Source of the DNA: an uncultured Rhodospirillales bacterium
Lineage (GTDB): Bacteria > Pseudomonadota > Alphaproteobacteria > Acetobacterales > Acetobacteraceae
NCBI GenBank assembly: GCA_903881515.1
Contig: CAIRTN010000202.1
Location: 1-44,454, forward strand
Direction: 5' to 3'
Length of the DNA: 44,454 nt
Shown here piece by piece: positions 16,493 through 25,120 of the stretch; position 1 is the first letter of the stretch, and each line of letters begins with the position of its first letter. The translations under genes and the position numbers were made by a program. The notes below the pieces were generated by a model, which was not told the DNA's origin, ran no database searches, and saw only the letters and a list, made by a program, of their open reading frames with translations.

Positions 16493-17302
16493 TCAGGACT
16501 TCATGCCCTGCACCGTCCATTGCAGCGGCAGCGGATTGGCCTGCAGCTCGCCATGCCGCGGTTCGCTGAAGTCGACGATCAGCACCACGCTGCCCGACCA
16601 CATCAGCAGCAACAGGCCGGTCAGCACGATCTGCCGCACGCCGGACAGGCCGAACTGATAGCCGAGTGCGCCGAACGACAGCATCGAGAGTGCGCCGATC
16701 GACAGCATCGAGCCAGCCATCAGCATCAGGCGCACGGGCACCTGGCTTTCCAACGCGAAAAGCTGCGCCAGCGCGGTGTCGAACATCTCGTTCACCGCCG
16801 TGATCAACTGCGCCGAAATCACCGTCGGCGCCGCGTGGGCGATAATCGTGGTTTGCTGCCAGATCCGCTCCTGCAACGCGTTCGTCCGTGCCAGCAGCCG
16901 CGCCTCCTGCTCGTGATCCGAGGTGGCGGCATAGTCCGCCCGGACGCGGGCATAGTCGGCGATGACCGGAGCGAGCGGTTCACGCGCGGGATCGGCGGCG
17001 AGTTGCGCCCGCAGCCAAGCCGTGCCGATCGCGTTCGCCTCTTTGACGACGTCATCGCGCCGCGTCTCGAACCGGGTCTGGGCGAAGCTGATCGTCAAGC
17101 CCAGGGTGAAGGCGAGCAGGCTGAGCATAGCGGTCGTCAGGGTCGAAACGGCGGAGGTCTCGGAACTGGTGAGCGCGCGCCGCCGTGCCCGCGATCGGCC
17201 AGTGTGAAACCCGGCCTCACAGGTCGCCAGCAGGGTTGTAAATGCCGCGACAAAAAGCAGCGGCAGGTCAGCTGCGGTTAGCCAGACGACGAGCGCGTCC
17301 AT
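16493..17302 (-). CDS. DUF4239 (bestrophin-like) membrane protein
   Basis: 269 residues. One helix lies at the N-terminus (ADLPLLFVAAFTTLLATCEAG), another at LLAFTLGLTISFAQTRFETR, then a helical soluble middle (about 85-185), then two C-terminal helices. The sequence after the second helix (RRDDVVKEANAIGTAWLRA) is the hallmark of the DUF4239 bestrophin-like family, whose function is not established. The C-terminus ends FSEPRHGELQANPLPLQW. The start codon is one base after the stop of the RraA-like gene, so they are likely co-translated. Confidence 0.85.
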   Translation of the reverse strand: MDALVVWLTAADLPLLFVAAFTTLLATCEAGFHTGRSRARRRALTSSETSAVSTLTTAMLSLLAFTLGLTISFAQTRFETRRDDVVKEANAIGTAWLRAQLAADPAREPLAPVIADYARVRADYAATSDHEQEARLLARTNALQERIWQQTTIIAHAAPTVISAQLITAVNEMFDTALAQLFALESQVPVRLMLMAGSMLSIGALSMLSFGALGYQFGLSGVRQIVLTGLLLLMWSGSVVLIVDFSEPRHGELQANPLPLQWTVQGMKS

Positions 17303-17303
17303 C

Positions 17304-17990
17304 TCAACCGCCGATGATCACCGCAGACTCAACCGCGCGGCGCCCACCATCGCTCATCGTCAGCCCGTCGCGCACTTTCTGTTCCATCACCGCCTCCGCC
17401 GCGCGCACCCGGGTAAGACTTGCCAGTACCTCCACGGCCCTTGCCGCCGGCACGATCACCACGCCGTCGGCGTCGCCCACCACAATGTCGCCCGGGCAGG
17501 CCTGCACGCCGCCGAGCACCACCGGTGCGCCGACCACGCCCGGCCCGTTCAGCGCCGGGGAGTTCGGCTGGATGCCCATGGCGAACAGCGGCATTCCGGC
17601 CGCCACGATGCCGGCGCGGTCGCGTGCCAGACCATCGGTGACGAACGCCGCGACGCCCTTGTTCTTCATCATCCCGGCCGCCAGATCGCCGATCACCGCG
17701 GTGCCGGTGAACGCGTCGCAGGCGCACAGGATGACGTCGCCGGGCTCAGCCTCGGCCAGCGCGCCGAACATCGCGGCGATATCGGCGGGATAGGCGTAAG
17801 CCGTCAACGCCGGGCCGCAAAATACCGCGTTGGCGGGATCGAGCGGCTTGATCCGCCAATCCACCGCGCCGCGCCCCTGCATGGCGTCGGCCAGATGCGA
17901 GGTCTGCGCGCCGCGGAACTGCGCGACCAAGGCCGGGTCCGGCCGCTTCCAGCCACGATGGATGGTCAGGATGGGTGGGTTGTCGATCAT
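17304..17990 (-). CDS. RraA-family protein (class II HMG/CHA-aldolase fold)
   Basis: 228 residues from the ATG at 17990, preceded by ACGGAGGA. The core GVAAFVTDGLARDRAG contains the conserved Arg123-Asp124 of this fold. The acidic residue that follows three positions later in HMG/CHA aldolases is Gly127 here, which weakens an aldolase prediction. Family members include pyruvate aldolases, oxaloacetate decarboxylases and RraA, an RNase E inhibitor in E. coli; I cannot choose among them. It starts 40 bp after the FAD dehydrogenase gene and directly precedes the DUF4239 gene. Confidence 0.85.
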   Translation of the reverse strand: MIDNPPILTIHRGWKRPDPALVAQFRGAQTSHLADAMQGRGAVDWRIKPLDPANAVFCGPALTAYAYPADIAAMFGALAEAEPGDVILCACDAFTGTAVIGDLAAGMMKNKGVAAFVTDGLARDRAGIVAAGMPLFAMGIQPNSPALNGPGVVGAPVVLGGVQACPGDIVVGDADGVVIVPAARAVEVLASLTRVRAAEAVMEQKVRDGLTMSDGGRRAVESAVIIGG

Positions 17991-18030
17991 GGCGCGTCCT
18001 CCGTTTCGCCGAAGTCTGCGCGGCCTGGGC

Positions 18031-19683
18031 TCAGCCGTAAATCCCGCTTTCACCGGGCACGCGGTCATGCGCCAGCCATTCCGGGCGTGCTGCGCCGGTG
18101 ATCGCCAGGGCTACGGCTTCGGCGACACGGATGCCGTCCACCCCGGCGCTGAGAATCCCACCGGCATAGCCCGCGCCTTCGCCGGCCGGAAACAGACCCG
18201 GCGTGTTCGGGCTCTGGAATCGCGTATCCCGCGCGATGCGCAGCGGCGAGGAGGTGCGCGTTTCCACCCCGGTCATCACCGCGTCGCCCATGTCATAGCC
18301 CGGCAGGCTGCGGCCGAAGGCCGGCAGCGCTTCGCGCATCGCGGTGATCGCGAAATCCGGCAGGCAGGATGAAAGGTCGGTGGGGGTCACGCCGGGCCGG
18401 TAGCTTGGCACCACGCTGCCCAGCGCCGTGGAAGGACGGCTGGCGAGGAAGTCGGACACCAGTTGCGCCGGTGCGGTGTATGACCCGCCGCCGGCGACAT
18501 AGGCCGCACTCTCCCAGCGGCGTTGGAAATCGATGCCGGCGAGCGGCCCCCCCGGGTAATCCGCGGGCGTAATGCCCACCACCATCCCGGCATTGGCGTT
18601 GCGCTCGGCCCGCGAGTACTGGCTCATGCCGTTGGTAACGACGCGGCCCGCCTCGGAGGTCGCGGCGACCACGGTACCGCCTGGGCACATGCAGAAGCTG
18701 TAAACGCTGCGGCCATTCTGCGCGTGATGCACCAGTTTGTAGTCGGCAGCACCCAGCAGCTTGTGTCCGGCGAAATCGCCGAAGCGGGCACGATCGATCA
18801 GCGATTGCGGATGCTCGATGCGCACGCCGATGGAGAACGGCTTGGCCGCCATCTCGACGCCGACGCCGTGCAGCATCGCGAAGGTATCGCGCGCCGAATG
18901 CCCGACGGCCAGCACGACCTGCCGCGCCGCGATCCGCTCGCCGTTGGCCAGCACGACCCCGCTGACCGCATGCGTCTCGTCGAGCAGCAACTCGTCCACG
19001 CGCGCGCCGAAGCGGTATTCGCCGCCCAGTGCCTCGATCGTGGCGCGGATGCTCTCGACCATGGTCACCAGACGGAAGGTGCCGATATGCGGCCGGGCGA
19101 TATACAGAATCTCCTCCGGCGCGCCGGCGCGGACGAACTCCTCCAGCACCTTACGGCCACGGAACAGCGGGTCCTTGATCTGGCTGTAGAGCTTGCCGTC
19201 AGAAAACGTGCCGGCGCCGCCTTCGCCGAACTGCACGTTGCTTTCCGGTGTCAGCACGCCGCGCCGCCACAGCGCCCAGGTATCGCGCGTGCGCTCGCGC
19301 ACCACCTTGCCACGGTCGAGGATGATCGGCCGGAACCCCATCTGCGCCAGCACCAGTCCGGCGAGCAGGCCGCACGGCCCGGTGCCGATCACCACCGGGC
19401 GATCGGCAAGGCCCTTGGGCGCCGCTGCGACGAAGCGGTAGCGCATGTCCGGCGTCAGCGGCGCATCGCGCTCGCCCAGTACCCCCGGCCGCAGCGCGAC
19501 ATCCACCGAGTAAACCAGCCGGATCGCGCGCTTCTGCCGCGCATCGAAGCCACGGCGGAACACCTGCAGATCGGCGAGATCGGCGGTCGCGACGCCCAGC
19601 CGCGCCGCCGCCGCCTCGGCCAAGGCCGTATCGGCGTGGTCGAGCGGCAGGCGCAGATCCGTCAGCCGCAGCATGCGGCTCAC
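18031..19683 (-). CDS. FAD-dependent dehydrogenase of the COG2509 type
   Basis: 550 residues. After about 95 N-terminal residues comes an ADP-binding fold (VVIGTGPCGLLAGLVLAQ, G100-x-G102-x2-G105). NVQFGEGGAGTFSDGKL, YSFCMCPGGTVVAA and the C-terminal PNTPGLFPAGEGAGYAGGI are family hallmarks. Substrate and acceptor are unknown; close relatives are annotated only as NAD(P)/FAD-dependent oxidoreductases. The GTG at 19683 overlaps the glmS stop as GTGA; an in-frame ATG three codons later (19674) is the other likely start. Linkage to glmU-glmS suggests co-expression only. Confidence 0.9.
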   Translation of the reverse strand: MSRMLRLTDLRLPLDHADTALAEAAAARLGVATADLADLQVFRRGFDARQKRAIRLVYSVDVALRPGVLGERDAPLTPDMRYRFVAAAPKGLADRPVVIGTGPCGLLAGLVLAQMGFRPIILDRGKVVRERTRDTWALWRRGVLTPESNVQFGEGGAGTFSDGKLYSQIKDPLFRGRKVLEEFVRAGAPEEILYIARPHIGTFRLVTMVESIRATIEALGGEYRFGARVDELLLDETHAVSGVVLANGERIAARQVVLAVGHSARDTFAMLHGVGVEMAAKPFSIGVRIEHPQSLIDRARFGDFAGHKLLGAADYKLVHHAQNGRSVYSFCMCPGGTVVAATSEAGRVVTNGMSQYSRAERNANAGMVVGITPADYPGGPLAGIDFQRRWESAAYVAGGGSYTAPAQLVSDFLASRPSTALGSVVPSYRPGVTPTDLSSCLPDFAITAMREALPAFGRSLPGYDMGDAVMTGVETRTSSPLRIARDTRFQSPNTPGLFPAGEGAGYAGGILSAGVDGIRVAEAVALAITGAARPEWLAHDRVPGESGIYG

Positions 19684-21503
19684 TCGACGGTGACGCTCTT
19701 CGCCAGATTGCGCGGCTGGTCCACATCGGTGCCCTTCAGCACGGCGACGTGATAGGCCAGCAACTGCACCGGAATCGCGTACAGGATCGGCGCCACAAAG
19801 GGATCGACGCGCGGCAACACCACCGTCTCGACTGCGATGCCACGCAGCTTCGCCGCCCCTTCGGCATCGCTGAACACCACAAGCTGCGCTCCGCGGGCTG
19901 CGGCTTCCTGCAGGTTGGAGGCGGTCTTTTCGAACAACGGGCCGGAGGGAACGATCGCGATCACCGGCACCGCCTTGTCGATCAGCGCGATCGGGCCGTG
20001 CTTCATCTCGCCGGCGGCATAGCCCTCGGCATGGATGTAGCAGATCTCCTTCAGCTTCAGCGCGCCTTCCAGCGCAATGGCGTAATTGGCGCCACGGCCG
20101 AGATAGAGCACGTCGCGCGCCTCGGCGATGCGGCGGGCCACGCGCTTGATGTCCTCGACACCCTCGAGCACAGCGGCCGCCGCCGCCGGCACCTGCAACA
20201 GCGCGTCGGTCAGCTGGGCTTCGCGTTCCGGGGTGATCGTCTGCCGGCAGCGGGCGAAGGCGATCGACAGGCAGGCCAGCACCGTCAACTGCGCGGTGAA
20301 CGCCTTGGTGGAGGCCACCGCGATCTCCGGCCCGGCGACGGTCTGCATCACCGCGTCGGAATAACGCGCCATCGTGCTTTCTGGCACGTTGACCACCGAC
20401 AGCACGGGCATCCCCTGCGCTTTCATGTAGTGCAGGGCTGCGATGGTGTCGGCCGTCTCGCCGGATTGCGAGACCAGAAGGCCAAGGCTGTCCGGCACCA
20501 CCGGCGGCTCGCGGTAACGCAACTCGCTGGCGACATCGACATCCGACGGCAGCCGCGCGATTTCCTCGATCCAGTGCCGGCCGGCCAGCGCCGCGAAATA
20601 CGCACCGCCGCAGGCGCTGAGACTGACGCGGGCAATCTGTGCCGGATCGAACGGCAGGTCGGGAAGCACGACCGCGCGGGTCGTCGGATTGATCATGCGG
20701 TGCAGAGTGTCGCCGATCACCGCGGGGTGCTCGTGCAGCTCCTTTTCCATGAAGTGCCGGAAATTGCCCTTGCCGACCGCGGCGCCCGACAGCGCGGTCA
20801 GCTTGATCTCGCGCAGTACGGGATTACCCGACAGGTCGAGAAACCGCGCGTCGTCACGGCTCAGCACCGCCCAGTCGCCATCGCGCAGGAACGCGATCCG
20901 CCGGGTCAGCGGTGCCAGCGCAAGCGCGTCGGAGCCAAGATACATCTCGTGTTCGCCGTAGCCCACCGCCAGCGGCGCGCCATGGCAGGCGCCGACCATC
21001 AGGTCGGGGCGGCCAGCGAACACCATCGCCAGCGCATAGGCCCCCTCCAGCCGCGGCAGCGACGCCCCCGCCGCCTCGACCGGCGCCATGCCGCGCTTGA
21101 GGTAGAGATCGACCAGTTGTGCCACCGTCTCAGTGTCGGTCTCCGACGTGAACACCTGCCCGGCGGCTTCGAGTTCGCTGCGCAGCTCAGCGTGATTCTC
21201 GATTATGCCGTTATGCACCACCGAGACCCGCGACGTGCCGTGCGGATGCGCGTTGCCCTCGGTCGGCGCGCCGTGCGTCGCCCAGCGGGTGTGCCCTATG
21301 CCGGTGGTGCCGTGCAGTGGCGCAGTGTCCAGCACGGCGGCCAGGTTCGACAGCTTGCCCGGCGCCCGGCGTCGTTCGATGACGCCGCCGCTCAGTGTGG
21401 CGATGCCAGCACTGTCATAGCCGCGATATTCCAGCCGCCGAAGTGTCTCCAGAATACGCGGCGCCGCAGGTGCGGCGCCGATAACCCCGACGATGCCGCA
21501 CAT
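19680..21503 (-). CDS. glmS: Glutamine-fructose-6-phosphate aminotransferase (isomerizing)
   Basis: 607 residues, the normal length. The N-terminal Ntn-glutaminase starts MCGIVGVIG with the nucleophilic Cys2 and has HTRWATHG; the C-terminal half has two SIS domains (SQSGETADTIAA, AVASTKAFTAQ region) and ends AKSVTVE. It makes glucosamine-6-phosphate from fructose-6-phosphate and glutamine, the entry to UDP-GlcNAc for peptidoglycan and lipopolysaccharide. It overlaps glmU by one base (TGATG), leaving no room for a leader RNA of its own, so a glmS ribozyme is excluded. Confidence 0.98.
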   Translation of the reverse strand: MCGIVGVIGAAPAAPRILETLRRLEYRGYDSAGIATLSGGVIERRRAPGKLSNLAAVLDTAPLHGTTGIGHTRWATHGAPTEGNAHPHGTSRVSVVHNGIIENHAELRSELEAAGQVFTSETDTETVAQLVDLYLKRGMAPVEAAGASLPRLEGAYALAMVFAGRPDLMVGACHGAPLAVGYGEHEMYLGSDALALAPLTRRIAFLRDGDWAVLSRDDARFLDLSGNPVLREIKLTALSGAAVGKGNFRHFMEKELHEHPAVIGDTLHRMINPTTRAVVLPDLPFDPAQIARVSLSACGGAYFAALAGRHWIEEIARLPSDVDVASELRYREPPVVPDSLGLLVSQSGETADTIAALHYMKAQGMPVLSVVNVPESTMARYSDAVMQTVAGPEIAVASTKAFTAQLTVLACLSIAFARCRQTITPEREAQLTDALLQVPAAAAAVLEGVEDIKRVARRIAEARDVLYLGRGANYAIALEGALKLKEICYIHAEGYAAGEMKHGPIALIDKAVPVIAIVPSGPLFEKTASNLQEAAARGAQLVVFSDAEGAAKLRGIAVETVVLPRVDPFVAPILYAIPVQLLAYHVAVLKGTDVDQPRNLAKSVTVE

Positions 21504-22822
21504 CAGGCTTTGGTCCGCTTGCGCGAGGCCTTGAACGCGGCCGCACGGCCGTCCTTGATCTCCTGCCGTGCCCGCCCGAACGCCATCGCGTCGGCGGGGA
21601 CATCGGCGGTGATCACGCTGCCGGCGGTGATCATCGCGCCGTCACCCACCGTCACCGGCGCAACCAAGATGGCGTTGGAGCCGATGAACGCGTCCGCGCC
21701 GATGGTGGTGCGGTATTTGGCGACGCCGTCGTAATTGCAGGTGATGGTGCCAGCGCCGACATTGGTGCGCGCGCCAACCGTCGCATCGCCCAGGTAGGTC
21801 AGGTGGTTTGCTTTCGCCCCGTCACCCAGCGTGACCGCTTTCAGTTCGACGAAATTGCCGACATGCGCGCCCTGGCCCAGCACGGTGCCCGGCCGCAGCC
21901 GGGCGAACGGCCCGACGATGGCGCCGGCGCCGACCACACAGCCTTCCAAATGGCTGAAGGCGCGGATCTCCGCGCCGCTCTCAACCGTCACCCCCGGCCC
22001 GAACACCACGTTTGGCCCGATGCTGACATCGTTGGCGATCTTGGTATCCCAGGACAGGAACACAGTATCCGGCGCGGTCATCGTCACGCCGTTGTCGAAC
22101 GCCGCCGATCGCAGCCAGCCTTGCACCGTGCGCTCGGCGTCGGCCAGTTCGGCGCGCGAATTGATGCCGCGTAGTTCGTCCTCGTCGGCCTCGACGGCCG
22201 CGACCTGAAGGCCCTCGGCGCGGGCGAGGGCCACGAGGTCGGTCAGGTAGAACTCGCCCTTGGAGTTGTCGTTGCGCACCTCGGCCAGCCATTGCCGCAT
22301 CTTTGCCGCGGGCGCGCAGAGCACGCCGGCGTTGCACAGCCCGATCGCGCGCTCCTCAGCGCTGGCGTCGGCCCATTCGACGATGCGTTCGACGAACCCG
22401 TCCTTGACAACCACGCGGCCGTATTTGGCCGGGTCCTTCGGGCGCATCGCCAACAGCACCAACCCGGCATCGCCGGCCTGCCGCCGCGCCACCAGGCGCT
22501 TCAGCGTATCCGGACGGATCAGCGGATTGTCGGCATACAGCACCGCCACCTCGCCCTCGCCGAACAGCGCCTCGGCCTGCCGCGCCGCGTGTGCGGTGCC
22601 CAGTCGCTCGTGCTGCACCACCGAGGCATGCGGCGCCGCACCGGCGGAAACCGCCTCCATCCCCGGGCCGACCACGACGACGATCCGGTCGAACACCGTC
22701 TCGCAGGAGGTGATCAGGTGACGCAGCATCGGCCGCCCGGCGACTTGGTGCAGCACCTTCGGCAGGGCCGACTTCATCCGGGTCCCAAGGCCGGCGGCGA
22801 GGAGAATGGCGGTGGCTGACAT
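21503..22822 (-). CDS. glmU: Bifunctional GlcNAc-1-P uridyltransferase / GlcN-1-P acetyltransferase
   Basis: 439 residues, slightly shorter than E. coli GlmU (456). The pyrophosphorylase domain begins LLAAGLGTRMKSALPKVLHQ. From about residue 250 the left-handed beta-helix hexapeptides appear, with RPGTVLGQGAHVGNFVELK and NHLTYLGDATVG. The C-terminal arm ends in basic ASRKRTKA. It converts GlcN-1-P to UDP-GlcNAc in two steps. It is the first gene of the glmU-glmS operon; the upstream 79 bp separates it from the divergent gph and holds a TTGACA (minus strand, 22857-22862) without a convincing -10. Confidence 0.98.
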   Translation of the reverse strand: MSATAILLAAGLGTRMKSALPKVLHQVAGRPMLRHLITSCETVFDRIVVVVGPGMEAVSAGAAPHASVVQHERLGTAHAARQAEALFGEGEVAVLYADNPLIRPDTLKRLVARRQAGDAGLVLLAMRPKDPAKYGRVVVKDGFVERIVEWADASAEERAIGLCNAGVLCAPAAKMRQWLAEVRNDNSKGEFYLTDLVALARAEGLQVAAVEADEDELRGINSRAELADAERTVQGWLRSAAFDNGVTMTAPDTVFLSWDTKIANDVSIGPNVVFGPGVTVESGAEIRAFSHLEGCVVGAGAIVGPFARLRPGTVLGQGAHVGNFVELKAVTLGDGAKANHLTYLGDATVGARTNVGAGTITCNYDGVAKYRTTIGADAFIGSNAILVAPVTVGDGAMITAGSVITADVPADAMAFGRARQEIKDGRAAAFKASRKRTKA

Positions 22823-22901
22823 GATGGCTCCCGGAGTAGCGGCGCGGCCTGCGCCGTGTCAAAGATCAGCGGATCAAACTTCATTGCGATGTGCAACGCC
22901 G

Positions 22902-23555
22902 ATGAACCGCCGCACGCTCGTCCTCGACCTCGACGGCACGCTGGTTGACAGCGTGCCAGACCTTGCCGCCGCGCTGAACCGGCTGATGGCCGCGCGCGGG
23001 CTGCCGGCGTTCGGCACGCCCGAGGTCGCGGCAATGGTGGGCGATGGGGCCAAAATATTGGTCGACCGCGCCTTTGCGGCCCATCGCCAGCCCTCCGACG
23101 CCCCCGCTTTGGCCAGCTTCCTGGCAGATTACAGCGCCAACGCGGCGGTGCAAACCCGTCCCTACCCCGGTGTGCCGGAAACTCTGGCAGGGCTGACCCG
23201 TGCCGGATGGCGGCTTGCGGTCTGTACCAACAAGCCGATTGCCCCGGCGCGCGATCTGCTGGCGGCGCTGGGCCTGCTCGATCTGTTCGCGGCCGTCGGC
23301 GGCGGTGACAGCTATGCCGTGCGCAAGCCCGATCCCGGCCATCTGCTGGCGACGCTGCATGACGCCGGCGGCACGCCGGCGCGTGCGGTGATGGTGGGCG
23401 ATCATCATAACGACGTGCTGGCCGCGGCCGGCGCCGGTCTGCCGGCGATCTACGCGACCTGGGGCTATGGGCCGCTTACCGCCGGCGCGACTGCGGCGGC
23501 CGTCGCGCATGATTTCAGCGAAGTTCCAGGCATCGCCGAACGCCTGCTGCCCTGA
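22902..23555 (+). CDS. gph: Phosphoglycolate phosphatase-type HAD hydrolase
   Basis: 217 residues from the ATG at 22902. HAD motif I is DLDGTLVDS with the nucleophile Asp; motif II is VCTNKP; the Lys of motif III is in RKPDPGHL; motif IV is MVGDHHNDVLAA. The alpha-helical cap between motifs I and II fits Gph. It dephosphorylates 2-phosphoglycolate, formed by DNA repair or oxygenase side reactions. An open frame extends upstream to 22806 but without homology and would run over the glmU start. It ends 2 bp from the convergent DUF3108 gene. Confidence 0.92.
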   Translation: MNRRTLVLDLDGTLVDSVPDLAAALNRLMAARGLPAFGTPEVAAMVGDGAKILVDRAFAAHRQPSDAPALASFLADYSANAAVQTRPYPGVPETLAGLTRAGWRLAVCTNKPIAPARDLLAALGLLDLFAAVGGGDSYAVRKPDPGHLLATLHDAGGTPARAVMVGDHHNDVLAAAGAGLPAIYATWGYGPLTAGATAAAVAHDFSEVPGIAERLLP

Positions 23556-23557
23556 GT

Positions 23558-24328
23558 TCAGGGCCGGCTGACGATCTCGGACAGGTACAGCGTCCCCTCG
23601 CCGAAAAACCGCACGGGAAAGAGGATGCGCACCGGCATCAACGGCAGGCCAGGGGCGGGCGCCGCCATCCATGCAGCGCCTTGCTGCGGGCGATGCATGC
23701 GGTCCTGATCGCCATCAAGCAGGAAGCCGGCCAACTGCTGCCCGACAAAATCGCAACGCAACGCAGGCCCGGCAAAGGCCGAACCATGGTCAGGCTCGAG
23801 CATCTCCATGCCGCCGGTGCGTGCGACCGTTTCCGACAGGCGCCGTCCGTCGAACATGCACACCTTGCCTTCGCAGCGCCCGGTCTGCGTCACCCGGTGC
23901 ACCAGCATAGCCACCGCGCTGAGTGAATCGACGGTGCCGGGCATCATTTCCGGCGGCACCGGCTCGCGTGCCTCATCCACCAGCGGCACCAGGGTACGTA
24001 TGACGGGGTCGCCCTCGGGGTAATCGATCAGCGTCTGCCGGCCTTTGCCGAACCAGGTGCCCCACGACATGTAGCGCTGCGGCTGCGCCACCATTTGATT
24101 GAACTGGCCTTGCACATTGGAATGCATGTCGCCGCTGAAGAACGACGCCAGCACCCCCGCAGTGCGATAACCCACCTCGACATGATAGTCGTCGGGTGAC
24201 ATCGATGTCAGGGTTTGCAGGTTGAACACGCGAAAGCCTGCAACATAGGCAGCGAAGGACAGTTGCAACGGGGGCGGCCCGGCCCAGGCCGGCAACGGCA
24301 GCAGCAGCAGGACGAGCAGGATGCGCAT
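23558..24328 (-). CDS. DUF3108 family periplasmic protein
   Basis: 256 residues from the ATG at 24328, giving a signal peptide MRILLVLLLLPLPAWA with cleavage near AWA-GP. A longer reading to 24373 would cover the tRNA promoter and is rejected. The mature part has the beta-rich DUF3108 pattern: YAAYVAGF-like start, VGYRTAGVLASFFSG, a WFGKGR segment and VDSLSAVAMLVHR. The family is thought to be envelope-associated with unknown function. It lies between convergent gph and the divergent tRNA gene, so it is probably transcribed alone. Confidence 0.85.
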   Translation of the reverse strand: MRILLVLLLLPLPAWAGPPPLQLSFAAYVAGFRVFNLQTLTSMSPDDYHVEVGYRTAGVLASFFSGDMHSNVQGQFNQMVAQPQRYMSWGTWFGKGRQTLIDYPEGDPVIRTLVPLVDEAREPVPPEMMPGTVDSLSAVAMLVHRVTQTGRCEGKVCMFDGRRLSETVARTGGMEMLEPDHGSAFAGPALRCDFVGQQLAGFLLDGDQDRMHRPQQGAAWMAAPAPGLPLMPVRILFPVRFFGEGTLYLSEIVSRP

Positions 24329-24366
24329 GACTTCAATGTTGGGCGCCGGCGGCGTCATAGCAAGCC

Positions 24367-24396
24367 TTGACAACCAGAACCGCGCCGACCTATCAC
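24367..24396 (+). promoter_or_regulatory. Sigma-70 promoter of the tRNA-Val gene
   Basis: A perfect TTGACA at 24367-24372, an 18 bp spacer, and TATCAC at 24391-24396. The predicted start near 24403 leaves a 10-base 5' leader before the tRNA at 24413, which is typical. Confidence 0.7.
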
Positions 24397-24412
24397 CGCG
24401 ACCCCGAGGAAT

Positions 24413-24487
24413 GGGCGCGTAGCTCAGCGGGAGAGCATTCGCTTCACACGCGAAGGGTCACAGGTTCAATCCCTGTCGCGCCCACCA
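24413..24487 (+). tRNA. tRNA-Val, anticodon CAC
   Basis: A full cloverleaf can be drawn. The acceptor GGGCGCG (24413-24419) pairs with CGCGCCC (24477-24483). The D arm is GCTC/GAGC. The anticodon stem TTCGC/GCGAA holds the loop TTCACAC with anticodon CAC (reads GUG, Val). The T arm is ACAGG/CCTGT with loop TTCAATC. Discriminator A is at 24484 and CCA is encoded (24485-24487). Confidence 0.95.
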
Positions 24488-24524
24488 TTCCCCGTTGCCT
24501 TTGCACGCCAAATCTCACATACGT

Positions 24525-24544
24525 TCCGCATTGCAGCATGCGGA
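24525..24544 (+). promoter_or_regulatory. Hairpin covering the Shine-Dalgarno of the DUF4337 gene
   Basis: TCCGCAT (24525-24531) pairs with ATGCGGA (24538-24544) around a 6-base loop. The GGAG ribosome binding site at 24542-24545 is mostly in the 3' arm, 5 bases before the ATG at 24551. It could end read-through from the tRNA or restrict translation initiation. No T-run follows. Confidence 0.35.
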
Positions 24545-24550
24545 GCAACC

Positions 24551-25114
24551 ATGAGCATTGAGACAGCCACCGAAACATTGGAACACGCTGCTCATCATGA
24601 GACGGCGCATGGCGACGGCAGTGCGCGCAAGATTGCAATCCTGGTCGCGATCCTCGCCGCGGGGCTCGCAGTCACCGAGATGCGCGAGAAGGCCGCGCAG
24701 AACACCTATCTTACCTATCATATCCAGGCCTCGGACGACTGGGCCTTCTATCAGGCCAAAACCATCCGCATGAACATGTATGCGCTGTTTGCCGACACCT
24801 GGGCGGCGATGCCGGGTGTCAGCAAGGAAATGGTTGCCGCCGCGCGCGCCAACGCCGCCCGGATGAACGACGAAGAAGGCGAGCAGGGCGGACGCAAGCA
24901 GCTGGCGGAAAAGGCGAAAGACTCCGAGCACGCCCGCGAGCACGCCTTCCACAGTTTCCATTTCCTTGAACTTGCGGTGGGCGGGCTGCAAATCGCCATC
25001 GTGCTGGCTTCGGTCTCGGTGGTCACCCGGGTCAACGCTCTGGCTATCGGCTCTGCGGTTCTCGGCGCCGCCGCCGCCGCGTTCGCGATCGTCACCGAAT
25101 ACGGCTTGATCTAG
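24551..25114 (+). CDS. DUF4337 domain membrane protein
   Basis: 187 residues. A His/Glu-rich N-terminus is followed by helix one (KIAILVAILAAGLAV), a central segment with QNTYLTYHIQASDDWAFYQAKTIR, which is the family signature, a charged helical stretch (about 95-135), and two C-terminal helices ending FAIVTEYGLI. DUF4337 function is unknown. It lies 64 bp after the tRNA and converges with trmJ. The ribosome binding site GGAG sits in a predicted hairpin. Confidence 0.88.
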   Translation: MSIETATETLEHAAHHETAHGDGSARKIAILVAILAAGLAVTEMREKAAQNTYLTYHIQASDDWAFYQAKTIRMNMYALFADTWAAMPGVSKEMVAAARANAARMNDEEGEQGGRKQLAEKAKDSEHAREHAFHSFHFLELAVGGLQIAIVLASVSVVTRVNALAIGSAVLGAAAAAFAIVTEYGLI

Positions 25115-25120
25115 CGCCCG

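Noticed and set aside
21480-21530. Possible glmS ribozyme
   Set aside because: glmU and glmS overlap by one base, so there is no leader; the ribozyme is also mainly a Gram-positive feature.
19749-21734. A 661-codon frame antisense to glmS
   Set aside because: Composition is shadow-like (rich in His, Arg, Gln) and glmS is certain.
24329-24373. Longer N-terminus for the DUF3108 protein
   Set aside because: It would cover the TTGACA of the tRNA promoter and put extra residues before a clean signal peptide.
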